Assembly (NCBI GenBank): GCA_025353195.1
Contig: JANXRC010000097.1
Span: 1-45,179 of the forward strand
DNA length: 45,179 bases
Reading direction: 5' to 3'
DNA from: Rhodocyclaceae bacterium
Lineage (GTDB): Bacteria; Pseudomonadota; Gammaproteobacteria; Burkholderiales; Rhodocyclaceae
The notes beneath the pieces are model-generated. The model saw only the letters and a program-made list of their open reading frames with translations, was not told where the DNA came from and searched no databases. The translations under genes were made by a program, and so were the position numbers. This document shows positions 1-7,141 of this stretch, one piece after another (the first letter of the stretch is position 1; each line of letters opens with the position of its first letter).

Positions 1-555
1 GTTGGCGCTGATCAGCAGATCGTCGTCGGAAGCATCGCCCTGAAGGTAGAGCATGCCCGGCTTCTTCTCGGCATGCGATTCCAGCAGTTCCATGTTTTCG
101 TCGATGGCGACGTAGTGATGGTTGGTGGCTTCCAGTTCGGCGGCCACGTTGCGTCCGACACGGCCGAAGCCGCACAGGATGTAGTGGCCTTTAACCTTTT
201 TCATCATCTTGTCCATGCGTCGTCTCCGCATTGATTTGTCAAAGTCACTGGCCAGCACCAGCGCCGTTACGCTTGAAAAGAAATAGGTCATGATGCCGAT
301 GCCGGAAAAGGCCACCGCCATAGTGAATAGCTCGCGTTCAGGGTGATGATAGATGTCCACTCCGGCGCCGTAGCCGATGGTGGCAACCATCAGGAATGTC
401 ATGTAAATGGCATCCATCCAGTTCGACTCGGCGCCGGCGAACTGCTTGTAGCCGAAAGTGCCCGCCACCATGACGATGGAAAATGAAGTCAGGGCGACGA
501 CAATCGAATGCCTTGCGCGGCGCAGGACATCATCGGTATTTCTTTCGTAGTTCAT
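1..555 (-). CDS. Voltage-gated-type potassium channel with RCK/TrkA-N domain, C-terminus cut by window edge
   Basis: The reading frame starts with ATG at 555 and runs off the window at position 1 after 185 codons. The N-terminal half contains hydrophobic segments around a K+ selectivity filter, ATIGYG near residue 58. Behind it comes a dinucleotide-binding RCK/TrkA-N start with the glycine motif GFGRVGRNVA, which gates such channels in response to ligands. The layout (two membrane helices, pore loop, cytosolic RCK) is that of prokaryotic MthK/Kch-type channels. Its ATG overlaps the TGA of the upstream DUF2062 gene by four bases, so the two are probably translated together. There is an internal Met (MDKMMKKVKGHYILCGFG) that could give a separate RCK-only product, as known in MthK; this is inference. 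The missing C-terminus prevents a check of the RCK_C domain. Confidence 0.85.
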   Translation of the reverse strand, partial: MNYERNTDDVLRRARHSIVVALTSFSIVMVAGTFGYKQFAGAESNWMDAIYMTFLMVATIGYGAGVDIYHHPERELFTMAVAFSGIGIMTYFFSSVTALVLASDFDKSMRRRRMDKMMKKVKGHYILCGFGRVGRNVAAELEATNHHYVAIDENMELLESHAEKKPGMLYLQGDASDDDLLISAN

Positions 556-1094
556 GAGGCAAGCCGCTGTCTGCGATGATGCCAGGCACGTATCAGATAG
601 ATCCGCCAGACCACCCTGACCGCAAAATAACTTGCAACGGCAAGACCCGAGGCGAGCAGCACCAGGCCCAGGGCCAGCGGCGTACCGAGGCCGACCATCC
701 AGTCGATCAGCGCGTGCAGCCAGGCGATCAGGCCGCTTTCGCCGGGTTCGGGAGGGGCGACAAATTCATGGTGGTCGCCAGGCAGCGCCCACTGTCCGAT
801 GGCGTAGGCAACAATGTAGAGCGGCACGATGGTGAAAGGGTTGGTATACAGCGTGACCGCCATGGCCAGCGGCAGATTGACGCGGAAGATCACGGCGCAG
901 ACCGCGGCGCCCAGCATCTGGAACGGTCCCGGAATCAGCCCGCAAAACATGCCGGCCGCCACTGCGCCCGCTGCCGAACGGCGGTTGAGATGCCACAGGC
1001 GCGGGTGCAGCAGGGTGTTCTCGAACGGCGCCAGCCAGCGGTTGTTTCGAATCGCCTCATGGTCGGGAAGGATCTTGCGGAGCTTGCGGCGCAT
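552..1094 (-). CDS. DUF2062 family membrane protein
   Basis: A 180-aa protein with a basic N-terminus and two or three hydrophobic segments (about residues 44-110 and 140-165). The family signature is visible: a glycine/alanine-rich first helix (AAGAVAAGMFCGLIPGPFQM) followed by NLPLAMAVTLYTNPFTIVPLYIVAY. These TNP and FxIVPLY elements are typical of DUF2062 inner-membrane proteins, whose function is not established. Its stop codon overlaps the start of the potassium channel gene (ATGA), suggesting an operon and perhaps a shared membrane role. No good Shine-Dalgarno precedes the ATG at 1094. I choose this start because the family begins shortly before the conserved RRSAAGAVA segment. Confidence 0.8.
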   Translation of the reverse strand: MRRKLRKILPDHEAIRNNRWLAPFENTLLHPRLWHLNRRSAAGAVAAGMFCGLIPGPFQMLGAAVCAVIFRVNLPLAMAVTLYTNPFTIVPLYIVAYAIGQWALPGDHHEFVAPPEPGESGLIAWLHALIDWMVGLGTPLALGLVLLASGLAVASYFAVRVVWRIYLIRAWHHRRQRLAS

Positions 1095-1141
1095 GCCGTC
1101 ATTCTAACGGATGCGCGGGCCTGGGCGATCTCCGTGCGGCC

Positions 1142-1840
1142 TTAGACAATGCGGATCGACAACTCGCCCAGGCCATCGATGCCGCCAGCGAGCAAGTCGC
1201 CCCTGACCACCGGGCCGACGCCCTCCGGCGTGCCGGTAAAAATCAGGTCGCCAGGAAGGAGTTCAAAGTACGTCGACAGGTGGGCAATGGTCTCCGGCAC
1301 CGACCAGATGAGGTCAGACAGATCGCCTTGCTGCTTCAACTTGCCGTTCACCGTGAGCCAGATCTTCCCGGCCGTCGGGTGCCCGCTGCGGCTGGCCGGA
1401 ACAATCGGCGCGATCGGCGCCGACTGGTCGAAGGCCTTGCCCAGTTCCCATGGCCGGCCCTTGTCGCGCAGGGCGAACTGCAGGTCGCGCCGGGTCATGT
1501 CGAAGCCGACGGCATAGCCCCAGACATGGCTGCAGGCCTCGCTGCCGGCGATGTTCCTGCCGCGCTTGCCGATGGCGACCACCAGTTCGACCTCATGGTG
1601 ATAGTTGGCCGTCTCCGGCGGATAGGCGACGTCCGTCGCGCTGCCCTGCGTCGCCGGCACGATGGCATCGGCCGGCTTGCAGAAAAAGAACGGTGGCTCG
1701 CGGTCCGGGTCGGAACCCATTTCGCGCGCATGCGCCGCGTAGTTGCGGCCGACGCAGTAGATGCGGCGGACGGGGAAACTGTCAGTGCTGCCAGCGACCG
1801 GCACGGCGGGAATCGGGGCGGGCGAAATCACGTAGCTCAT
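1142..1840 (-). CDS. Fumarylacetoacetate hydrolase family protein (fumarylpyruvate hydrolase-like)
   Basis: A 232-aa protein of the FAH fold, which hydrolyses C-C bonds of acylpyruvates or decarboxylates oxaloacetate using a divalent metal. Visible signatures are VRRIYCVGRNYAAHAREMG at the start of the domain, the metal-ligand segment YHHEVELVVAIG, GFDMTRRDLQ, KAFDQSAPIAP and the terminal FTGTPEGVGPV. The architecture and length resemble fumarylpyruvate hydrolases of the gentisate pathway and YcgM/FAHD1 proteins; substrate cannot be decided here. The frame is open for eight more codons upstream, but the ATG at 1840 is preceded by AGGAG at the right spacing, so I use it. There are no other aromatic-degradation genes next to it. 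Confidence 0.85.
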   Translation of the reverse strand: MSYVISPAPIPAVPVAGSTDSFPVRRIYCVGRNYAAHAREMGSDPDREPPFFFCKPADAIVPATQGSATDVAYPPETANYHHEVELVVAIGKRGRNIAGSEACSHVWGYAVGFDMTRRDLQFALRDKGRPWELGKAFDQSAPIAPIVPASRSGHPTAGKIWLTVNGKLKQQGDLSDLIWSVPETIAHLSTYFELLPGDLIFTGTPEGVGPVVRGDLLAGGIDGLGELSIRIV

Positions 1841-1930
1841 GGCGGCTCCTGTTGGTATCGACAAGATTATCGCCTATCACCGCTGACTGGCGATGAATTC
1901 GCGGTGAGCGTCTTTCGCGCGGCCTGAACT

Positions 1931-2107
1931 GGGAACATATCCCACCATGGGATACCGTCCCCGGCAAGAGCCAGGGACATACCCCACCATGGGATACCGT
2001 CCCCGGCAAGAGCCAGGGACATACCCCACAAGGGGATACCGTCCCCGGCAAGAGCCAGGGACATACCCCACAAGGGGATACCGTCCCCGGCAAGAGCCAG
2101 GGACATA
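1931..2107. repeat. 42-bp tandem repeat, four copies plus a partial fifth, abutting comEC
   Basis: The element GGGACATA recurs at 1974, 2016, 2058 and 2100 (a degenerate GGGAACATA at 1931), an exact period of 42 bases. Each unit contains GGGATACCGTCCCC and GGCAAGAGCCAGGGACATA. Two unit variants occur: the first two copies read CCACCATGGGATA and the last two CCACAAGGGGATA. The period is a multiple of three, which opens long repetitive frames on both strands; I treat these as artefacts. The final partial copy supplies the AGGGA placed just before the comEC start codon. Confidence 0.95.
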
Positions 2108-4498
2108 ATGCCGGCCATGCGCCTTTTCGTCCTCGCCTTCGCTTGCGGTGTCTGGCTGTTGCAGCAGCACGCGGCACTGCCCGCCACGCCCTGGCTTGCG
2201 GGCTTCGCCTTCGGCGCTCTGCTGGTGCTGGCGCTGCGAAGCCGGTTACGGGAGTCGGCGCTCGCGGTACGCCGCTTCATTGCACCGGCAATGCTTGTCG
2301 CCGCAGGCGCCGCGCTGGGTTTCGCCTGGGCGGCGAGCTTCGCCCATCTGCGTCTGGCGGACGAACTGCCGGCGGCCATCGAAGGGCGCGACATCGAGTT
2401 GAGCGGCGTCGTAGCCGGCTTGCCGCAGGCGCTGGAGCGCGGCGTGCGCTTCGAGTTCGATGTGGAACAGGCAGTGTTCGGCGTGCCGCCGCATATCTCG
2501 CTGGCCTGGTATCGCGGCCGCGATGATGCGGATGACGAAGCGTCGTCGCAGGTCCCGGTCCGTGCCGGCGAACGCTGGCGCTTCACGGTGCGGCTGAAGC
2601 GCCCGCATGGCAATTTCAATCCGCACGGCTTCGACTACGAAGCATGGCTGTTCGAGCGCAACATCCGCGCCACCGGCTATGTCCGGCCGCGCAGCGCGGA
2701 ACGCCTCGACGCCAATGTGTGGCGGCCGGCCTACATGGTCGAAATGCTGCGCGAGACCATTCGCGATCGCTTTCGCGCTGCGCTGCCCGATGCGCCCTAC
2801 GCGGGGATTCTGATAGCGCTGGCGGTAGGCGACCAGCAGGCGATCGATGCCGATCTGTGGCAGACCTTCGCCCGCACCGGAATCACGCACCTGATGAGCA
2901 TCTCCGGGCTGCACATCACCATGTTCGCCGGCCTGGCCTATGCACTGACCAACTGGCTGTGGCGGCGTTCGGCGAAGTTGCCCTTGCTGCTTCCGGCGCA
3001 GCATGCGGCGGCGGCCGGCGGCTTCCTCGCGGCGTTCTGCTATTGCCTGCTGGCCGGCTTCGCAGTGCCGGCCCAGCGCACCCTCTACATGCTCGGAGTG
3101 GTGGCTGCCGCTCGTCTGTGGGGACGCGAACTGGCGGCCTCGCGCGTGCTGCTGCTGGCACTGCTGCTGGTGTTGTTGCTCGATCCGTGGGCAGTGCTGG
3201 CGGCCGGCTTCTGGCTGTCCTTCGGCGCGGTGGCGCTGCTGTTTCACATTGGCAGCGGGCGGTTGGGGCCGGCGCACTGGCTGGTCGAATGGGGGCGTGC
3301 GCAGTGGGCCGTTACGCTGGGCATGTTGCCGGCGTTGCTGGCCCTGTTCCAGCAGTTCTCGCTGGTCTCGCCGCTGGCCAACGCGGTAGCGATTCCCGTC
3401 GTCAGTTTCGTCATCACGCCGCTGGTACTGGCCGGCGCCTTGCCCTTTCTCGATCCGCTGTTGATCCTCGCGCATCTCATCACGGCTTGGCTGATGGCGT
3501 TTATTGATTGGCTCGCCGGGCTGCCGCTGGCCATGTGGCAGCAAGCCGCGCCGCCGCCGTGGGCGGTACTGCTGGCGCTGGCCGGCGGGGTCTGGCTGCT
3601 GCTGCCGCGCGGCTTTCCGGCGCGGTGGCTGGGGCTGCTGGCATTTCTGCCGCTATTGACGGTGGTGCCGCCGCGTCCGGCGTCCGGTGGGGCCGAAGTC
3701 ACCGTGCTCGATGTCGGTCAGGGTCTGGCGGTTCATGTCCAGACCGCGACGCACGATCTGCTGTTCGACGCGGGGCCGGCCTTTTCGGCGGACGCCGACA
3801 GCGGCAACCGCATCATCGCACCCTATCTGCGGGCGATGGGCGTGCGCGGACTGGATGCGCTGGTGATCAGCCATGCCGACAAGGATCACGAGGGCGGTGC
3901 GGCGTCGGTGCTGGCGGCGCTGCCGGTGGATATCCTGAAGAGTTCGCTGCCTTTCGAGCACGTCCTGTCGGCCCAACCGGTGCCGCAGGAGCCATGCCGC
4001 GACGGGGATGGCTGGAACTGGGACGGCGTGCGCTTCGACATGCTGCATCCTGGAGCCGAGCCGCTTTCGCGCAAGACCAACGACGTGAGTTGCGTGCTGC
4101 ACGTGACGGCGGGAGGCAGGTCGATACTGCTGACGTCGGACATCGAGGCCATTTCGGAAAGAGATATGCTCGAACGCTATCCGGTCACTCTGGCCGCGGA
4201 CGTGATGACGGTACCGCATCACGGCAGCCGGACTTCGTCGACGCCCGGGTTCATCGCCGCCGTCGCGGCGCGCGATGTGATCTTCCCGGTCGGCTACCGC
4301 AACCATTACGGACATCCGAAGGAAGACGTCGTTGCACGTTATGTGCAAAGCGGCGCGCGCCTGCATCGCACGGATGTCGACGGCGCGGTTCGGGTCGGCT
4401 TGGGCAGCGCAGGCGTCACCTTCAGTCATGAACGCGAGGTGCGGCGGCGCTACTGGCACGCTCGGGCGCTTGAAATCGGCGCACAATCGGCGCCATGA
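2108..4498 (+). CDS. comEC: ComEC/Rec2 family DNA-uptake channel protein
   Basis: A 796-aa inner-membrane protein predicted to pass single-stranded DNA into the cytoplasm during natural transformation. Domain order: N-terminal helices and a soluble DUF4131 region (about 30-200); the Competence core (about 220-500) with the hallmark HLMSISGLHITMFAGL near residue 261; then a metallo-beta-lactamase-like domain (about 525-780) with VLDVGQG, FDAG, HADKDHEGG (H589, D591, D593, H594) and VPHHGSRTS. The second lactamase histidine is Asp here, as is common in ComEC. I choose ATG 2108 rather than ATG 2117 because AGGGA at 2099-2103 fits it; that site lies in the preceding tandem repeat. The last bases overlap the srkA start (ATGA). 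A copy of the dispersed 22-bp motif lies inside at 2253. Confidence 0.95.
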   Translation: MPAMRLFVLAFACGVWLLQQHAALPATPWLAGFAFGALLVLALRSRLRESALAVRRFIAPAMLVAAGAALGFAWAASFAHLRLADELPAAIEGRDIELSGVVAGLPQALERGVRFEFDVEQAVFGVPPHISLAWYRGRDDADDEASSQVPVRAGERWRFTVRLKRPHGNFNPHGFDYEAWLFERNIRATGYVRPRSAERLDANVWRPAYMVEMLRETIRDRFRAALPDAPYAGILIALAVGDQQAIDADLWQTFARTGITHLMSISGLHITMFAGLAYALTNWLWRRSAKLPLLLPAQHAAAAGGFLAAFCYCLLAGFAVPAQRTLYMLGVVAAARLWGRELAASRVLLLALLLVLLLDPWAVLAAGFWLSFGAVALLFHIGSGRLGPAHWLVEWGRAQWAVTLGMLPALLALFQQFSLVSPLANAVAIPVVSFVITPLVLAGALPFLDPLLILAHLITAWLMAFIDWLAGLPLAMWQQAAPPPWAVLLALAGGVWLLLPRGFPARWLGLLAFLPLLTVVPPRPASGGAEVTVLDVGQGLAVHVQTATHDLLFDAGPAFSADADSGNRIIAPYLRAMGVRGLDALVISHADKDHEGGAASVLAALPVDILKSSLPFEHVLSAQPVPQEPCRDGDGWNWDGVRFDMLHPGAEPLSRKTNDVSCVLHVTAGGRSILLTSDIEAISERDMLERYPVTLAADVMTVPHHGSRTSSTPGFIAAVAARDVIFPVGYRNHYGHPKEDVVARYVQSGARLHRTDVDGAVRVGLGSAGVTFSHEREVRRRYWHARALEIGAQSAP
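2253..2274 (+). repeat. Dispersed 22-bp motif, copy in comEC
   Basis: Core AGTCGGCGCT followed by CGCGGTACGCCG. It lies in the variable N-terminal part of comEC. Confidence 0.6.
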
Positions 4499-5484
4499 CT
4501 TCAAGCGATGCGGTTCCTTTTGCCGGACTGACTCCGGAGCGTATTCTCGATGCCGTGGAAAGCGTCGGCTTCCGCTGCGACGGCGCCCTGATGGCGCTCA
4601 ACAGTTACGAAAACCGCGTCTGGCAGATCGGCATCGAGGACAGCGCTCCGGTGATTGCCAAGTTCTATCGCCCGGGGCGCTGGAGCGATGCGCAGATCGG
4701 CGAGGAGCACGCCTTTACCGCGGCCATGGTGGCGGATGAACTGCCCGTGGTGGCACCACTGGTCATTGGGGGGAAGACCTTGTCGGCGCACGGCGGATTC
4801 CGTTTTTCGGTTTTTCCGAAACAGGGCGGGCGCGCGCCGGAATTCGGCGAACCGCAGATCCTGGAATGGATGGGGCGGCTGATGGCTCGCATACATTTGG
4901 TGGGCGCGCGCGCTCCGTTCGCGGTGCGCGAAACGCTGGACATACATCGTTTTGGCGTCGATTCGCGCGACTGGCTGCTGGCCAACCGCGTGATCCCGGA
5001 GGAACTGGAACCGGTCTGGCAGGGCGTTGCCGATCAGGCGCTGGAAGGCGTGCGTAACTGCTACGCACGCGCCGGGAAAGTCGAGCACCTGCGTCTGCAC
5101 GGCGACTGCCACGCCGGCAACGTGCTGTGGACGCAGGATGGCCCGCACTTTGTCGACTTCGATGATGCCCGCATGGGGCCGGCGATCCAGGATTTGTGGA
5201 TGCTGCTTTCCGGTGATGCGGAGGAAATGGGGAGGCAGTTCGGGCATGTACTGGCCGGCTACGAAACCTTCCGTGAATTCGATGACCGCGAGTTGCAGTT
5301 GGTCGAAGCCCTGCGCACGCTGCGCCTGATGCATCATTCGGCCTGGCTGGCGCGGCGCTGGCATGATCCGGCGTTCCCGGCGGCGTTTCCGTGGTTCGCG
5401 ACGAATCGCTATTGGGAAGAGCGCATTCTCGAACTGCGCGAGCAGATCGCGGTGATGCAGGAGTCGGCGCTGGTGCCACGGTGA
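4495..5484 (+). CDS. srkA: Stress response kinase A, SrkA/RdoA (YihE) type
   Basis: A 329-aa protein of the APH/choline-kinase-like fold. The family phosphorylates serine/threonine and protects cells in envelope and oxidative stress. Visible features are LMALNSYENRVWQIG with the following IAKFYRPGRWS (nucleotide-binding lysine), the catalytic loop LHGDCHAGNVLW, and the metal-binding VDFDDARMGPAIQDLWML. Length matches the E. coli protein (328 aa). It is translationally coupled to comEC through a four-base overlap, a pairing I cannot explain functionally. The 3' end (ESALVPR) is made from a copy of the dispersed AGTCGGCGCT motif that extends over the stop codon. Confidence 0.9.
   Translation: MTSSDAVPFAGLTPERILDAVESVGFRCDGALMALNSYENRVWQIGIEDSAPVIAKFYRPGRWSDAQIGEEHAFTAAMVADELPVVAPLVIGGKTLSAHGGFRFSVFPKQGGRAPEFGEPQILEWMGRLMARIHLVGARAPFAVRETLDIHRFGVDSRDWLLANRVIPEELEPVWQGVADQALEGVRNCYARAGKVEHLRLHGDCHAGNVLWTQDGPHFVDFDDARMGPAIQDLWMLLSGDAEEMGRQFGHVLAGYETFREFDDRELQLVEALRTLRLMHHSAWLARRWHDPAFPAAFPWFATNRYWEERILELREQIAVMQESALVPR
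5462..5483 (+). repeat. Dispersed 22-bp motif, copy at end of srkA
   Basis: Core AGTCGGCGCT followed by GGTGCCACGGTG. It ends within the srkA stop codon region. See the finding on the dispersed motif. Confidence 0.7.
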
Positions 5485-5485
5485 G

Positions 5486-5503
5486 GGGGGCGCAAGCGCC
5501 CCC
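5486..5503 (+). terminator. Hairpin directly after srkA
   Basis: GGGGGCG and CGCCCCC pair around CAAG two bases after the stop codon. There is no U-tract behind it, so it may be only a weak terminator or an mRNA 3'-end stabiliser. Confidence 0.4.
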
Positions 5504-5518
5504 GTCGGGGAATTGCAG

Positions 5519-5632
5519 GCCATCCCCCCAACCCCCTTCCCGGGGAAGGGGGTGACTGTAGGTTTGCCGCCCCTTGCCGTGGCTCTGTTGAGCCATCCCC
5601 CCGCCCCCTTCCCGGGGAAGGGGGTGACTGTA
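5519..5632. repeat. Two copies of a GC-rich palindromic intergenic repeat
   Basis: Copies at 5519-5560 and 5592-5632 share GCCATCCCCCC, then the palindrome CCCCCTTCCCGGGGAAGGGGG split by its own centre, then TGACTGTA. Both are in the same orientation. This resembles short REP-like intergenic palindromes; no transposase gene is nearby. Confidence 0.85.
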
Positions 5633-5636
5633 TTGG

Positions 5637-5660
5637 GCGGGCTTTGCCCGCATTTGTTTT
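5637..5660 (+). terminator. Rho-independent terminator ahead of the hydrolase gene
   Basis: The stem GCGGGC/GCCCGC with loop TTT is followed by ATTTGTTTT. It ends the srkA transcript 12 bases upstream of the next start codon, so the hydrolase would need readthrough or a promoter inside the repeat region. Confidence 0.55.
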
Positions 5661-5671
5661 GAGAGGGAAAC

Positions 5672-6532
5672 ATGGAAATGCGTGAAGGAAAGGTGAAGTG
5701 TCTCAGCGCTGCGGGGTTCCATCACATGGCTTATGTGGAGTGGGGCGATGCCGCCAATCCGAAGGTACTGGTCTGCGTGCACGGGCTGACGCGCTGCGCG
5801 CGAGATTTCGACTTTCTGGCGCAGGCGCTGGCCGACGATTACCGGGTGGTCTGCCCGGACGTGGTGGGGCGCGGACGCAGCGACTGGCTGCGCAACAAGT
5901 CGCTGTACGGACTGGAACAATACTGTGCCGACATGACGACCCTGCTGGCGCGGCTCAATGTGGAGACCGTGCATTGGGTCGGCACCTCGATGGGTGGCTT
6001 GATCGGCATGGTAATGGCATCCCAGCCGGAAAGCCCGATCACGCGGCTCGTGCTGAATGATGTCGGCCCGATGATTACTGTTGCTTCACTGGTCCGTATT
6101 GGGGAGTATCTGGGCAATGCGCCGCGCTTCGACAGCATCGAACAGGCAGAGGCTTTCGTGCGGGTCGTTTCAGCGCCCTTCGGCCGCTTTTCCGATGCGC
6201 AGTGGCGGCACCTGACAGTGCATGTGACGCGAACCGCAGCCGACGGCAAGGTGGAGTTCGCCTACGACCCGGGCATAGTTGTGCATTTTCGCGAACTGCA
6301 GGAATCGGGCGGCGGCAAGGACATCGAACTATGGCCGTTTTACGACGGCATTGGCTGTCCGACGCTGTTGCTGCGCGGCGAGACATCCGACTTGCTGACG
6401 CATGATGCGGCTTTGCAAATGAGTCGGCGCGGACCGCGTGCGACGCTGGTCGAAGTACCCGGCGTCGGCCACGCGCCAATGCTGATGGATGACTCGCAAG
6501 TTGCACCGGTGCGCGGCTTTCTCCTCGCATGA
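5672..6532 (+). CDS. Alpha/beta hydrolase
   Basis: A 286-aa alpha/beta-hydrolase-fold enzyme. The oxyanion-hole strand is VCVHGLTRCARDFDFLA, the nucleophile elbow is GTSMGG (near residue 110), a catalytic acid is likely in RGETSDLL and the histidine is in VPGVGHAPML. No N-terminal signal is visible, so it is probably cytosolic. The substrate is unknown; the family includes esterases, C-C hydrolases and haloperoxidase-like proteins. ATG 5672 follows GAGAGGG at a suitable distance. It stands alone between a terminator-like hairpin and the AOR operon 120 bases downstream. Confidence 0.8.
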   Translation: MEMREGKVKCLSAAGFHHMAYVEWGDAANPKVLVCVHGLTRCARDFDFLAQALADDYRVVCPDVVGRGRSDWLRNKSLYGLEQYCADMTTLLARLNVETVHWVGTSMGGLIGMVMASQPESPITRLVLNDVGPMITVASLVRIGEYLGNAPRFDSIEQAEAFVRVVSAPFGRFSDAQWRHLTVHVTRTAADGKVEFAYDPGIVVHFRELQESGGGKDIELWPFYDGIGCPTLLLRGETSDLLTHDAALQMSRRGPRATLVEVPGVGHAPMLMDDSQVAPVRGFLLA

Positions 6533-6598
6533 TATAGGGGTATTGTCGGGTGTCGCAGTGCAGCATCAAAAATTTCGATAGCAATATTTTCTGCGGCA

Positions 6599-6604
6599 TA
6601 CAAT
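6599..6604 (+). promoter_or_regulatory. Possible -10 box for the AOR operon
   Basis: TACAAT lies 48 bases upstream of the aorA start in an AT-rich stretch (6563-6605) unlike its GC-rich surroundings. No convincing -35 was found, so an activator may be needed. The aorA ribosome site GAGGAGG is at 6641-6647. Confidence 0.35.
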
Positions 6605-6651
6605 AGGCAGGTTTTCGCATATCCCGGAAATAGCCAAAAAGAGGAGGCATC

Positions 6652-7131
6652 ATGCAGAAATCGTTGCACATCGACCCCAGTAAATGCACGGGCTGTCTGC
6701 AGTGCGAGATGGCCTGTTCCTACGAGAACTACGGAGTGTTCAACATCTCTAGGTCGCGCATCAAGGTGTTCAACTTCGAGCACGAAGGGCGCAAGGTTCC
6801 CTACACCTGCACCCAGTGTGCCGAAGCCTGGTGCATGAATGCCTGTCCGGTCGATGCCATTCGCATTGATGCCGCCACCGGCGCCAAGGTGGTGCACGAG
6901 GATGCTTGCGTAGGCTGCAAGGTCTGCACCATCGCCTGCCCGTTTGGCACGGTCAACTACGTGGCCGACACCGGAAAGGTGCAGAAGTGCGACCTCTGCG
7001 GCGGCGATCCCGCCTGCGCCACGGCCTGTCCCACTGCTGCCATCACCTACGTCGATGCCGACTGGACTGGCCTCGACAAGATGCGCCAGTGGGCCGGCAA
7101 GACCGACACTCAACCGCGCGCCAGCGCCTAA
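6652..7131 (+). CDS. aorA: AOR electron-transfer subunit with four [4Fe-4S] clusters
   Basis: A 159-aa polyferredoxin. Sixteen cysteines form four binding motifs: C12-C15-C18-C22, C53-C56-C61-C65-P, C86-C89-C92-C96-P and C113-C116-C122-C126-P, the arrangement of the HycB/DmsB-type four-cluster electron carriers. In AorABC enzymes of Aromatoleum the AorA subunit of this size carries electrons between the tungsten subunit AorB and the FAD subunit AorC, and stacks into filaments. A strong GAGGAGG precedes the ATG. The catalytic gene begins 10 bases after its stop. There is no signal peptide, so the complex is cytoplasmic. Confidence 0.9.
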   Translation: MQKSLHIDPSKCTGCLQCEMACSYENYGVFNISRSRIKVFNFEHEGRKVPYTCTQCAEAWCMNACPVDAIRIDAATGAKVVHEDACVGCKVCTIACPFGTVNYVADTGKVQKCDLCGGDPACATACPTAAITYVDADWTGLDKMRQWAGKTDTQPRASA

Positions 7132-7141
7132 GGAGACAGAC

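Noticed and set aside
1867-2619. Long minus-strand frames across the 42-bp repeats encoding a repeated MSLALAGDGIP peptide
   Set aside because: The repeat length is a multiple of three, which keeps any frame open; the frames run into comEC antisense and have no family signature or ribosome site.
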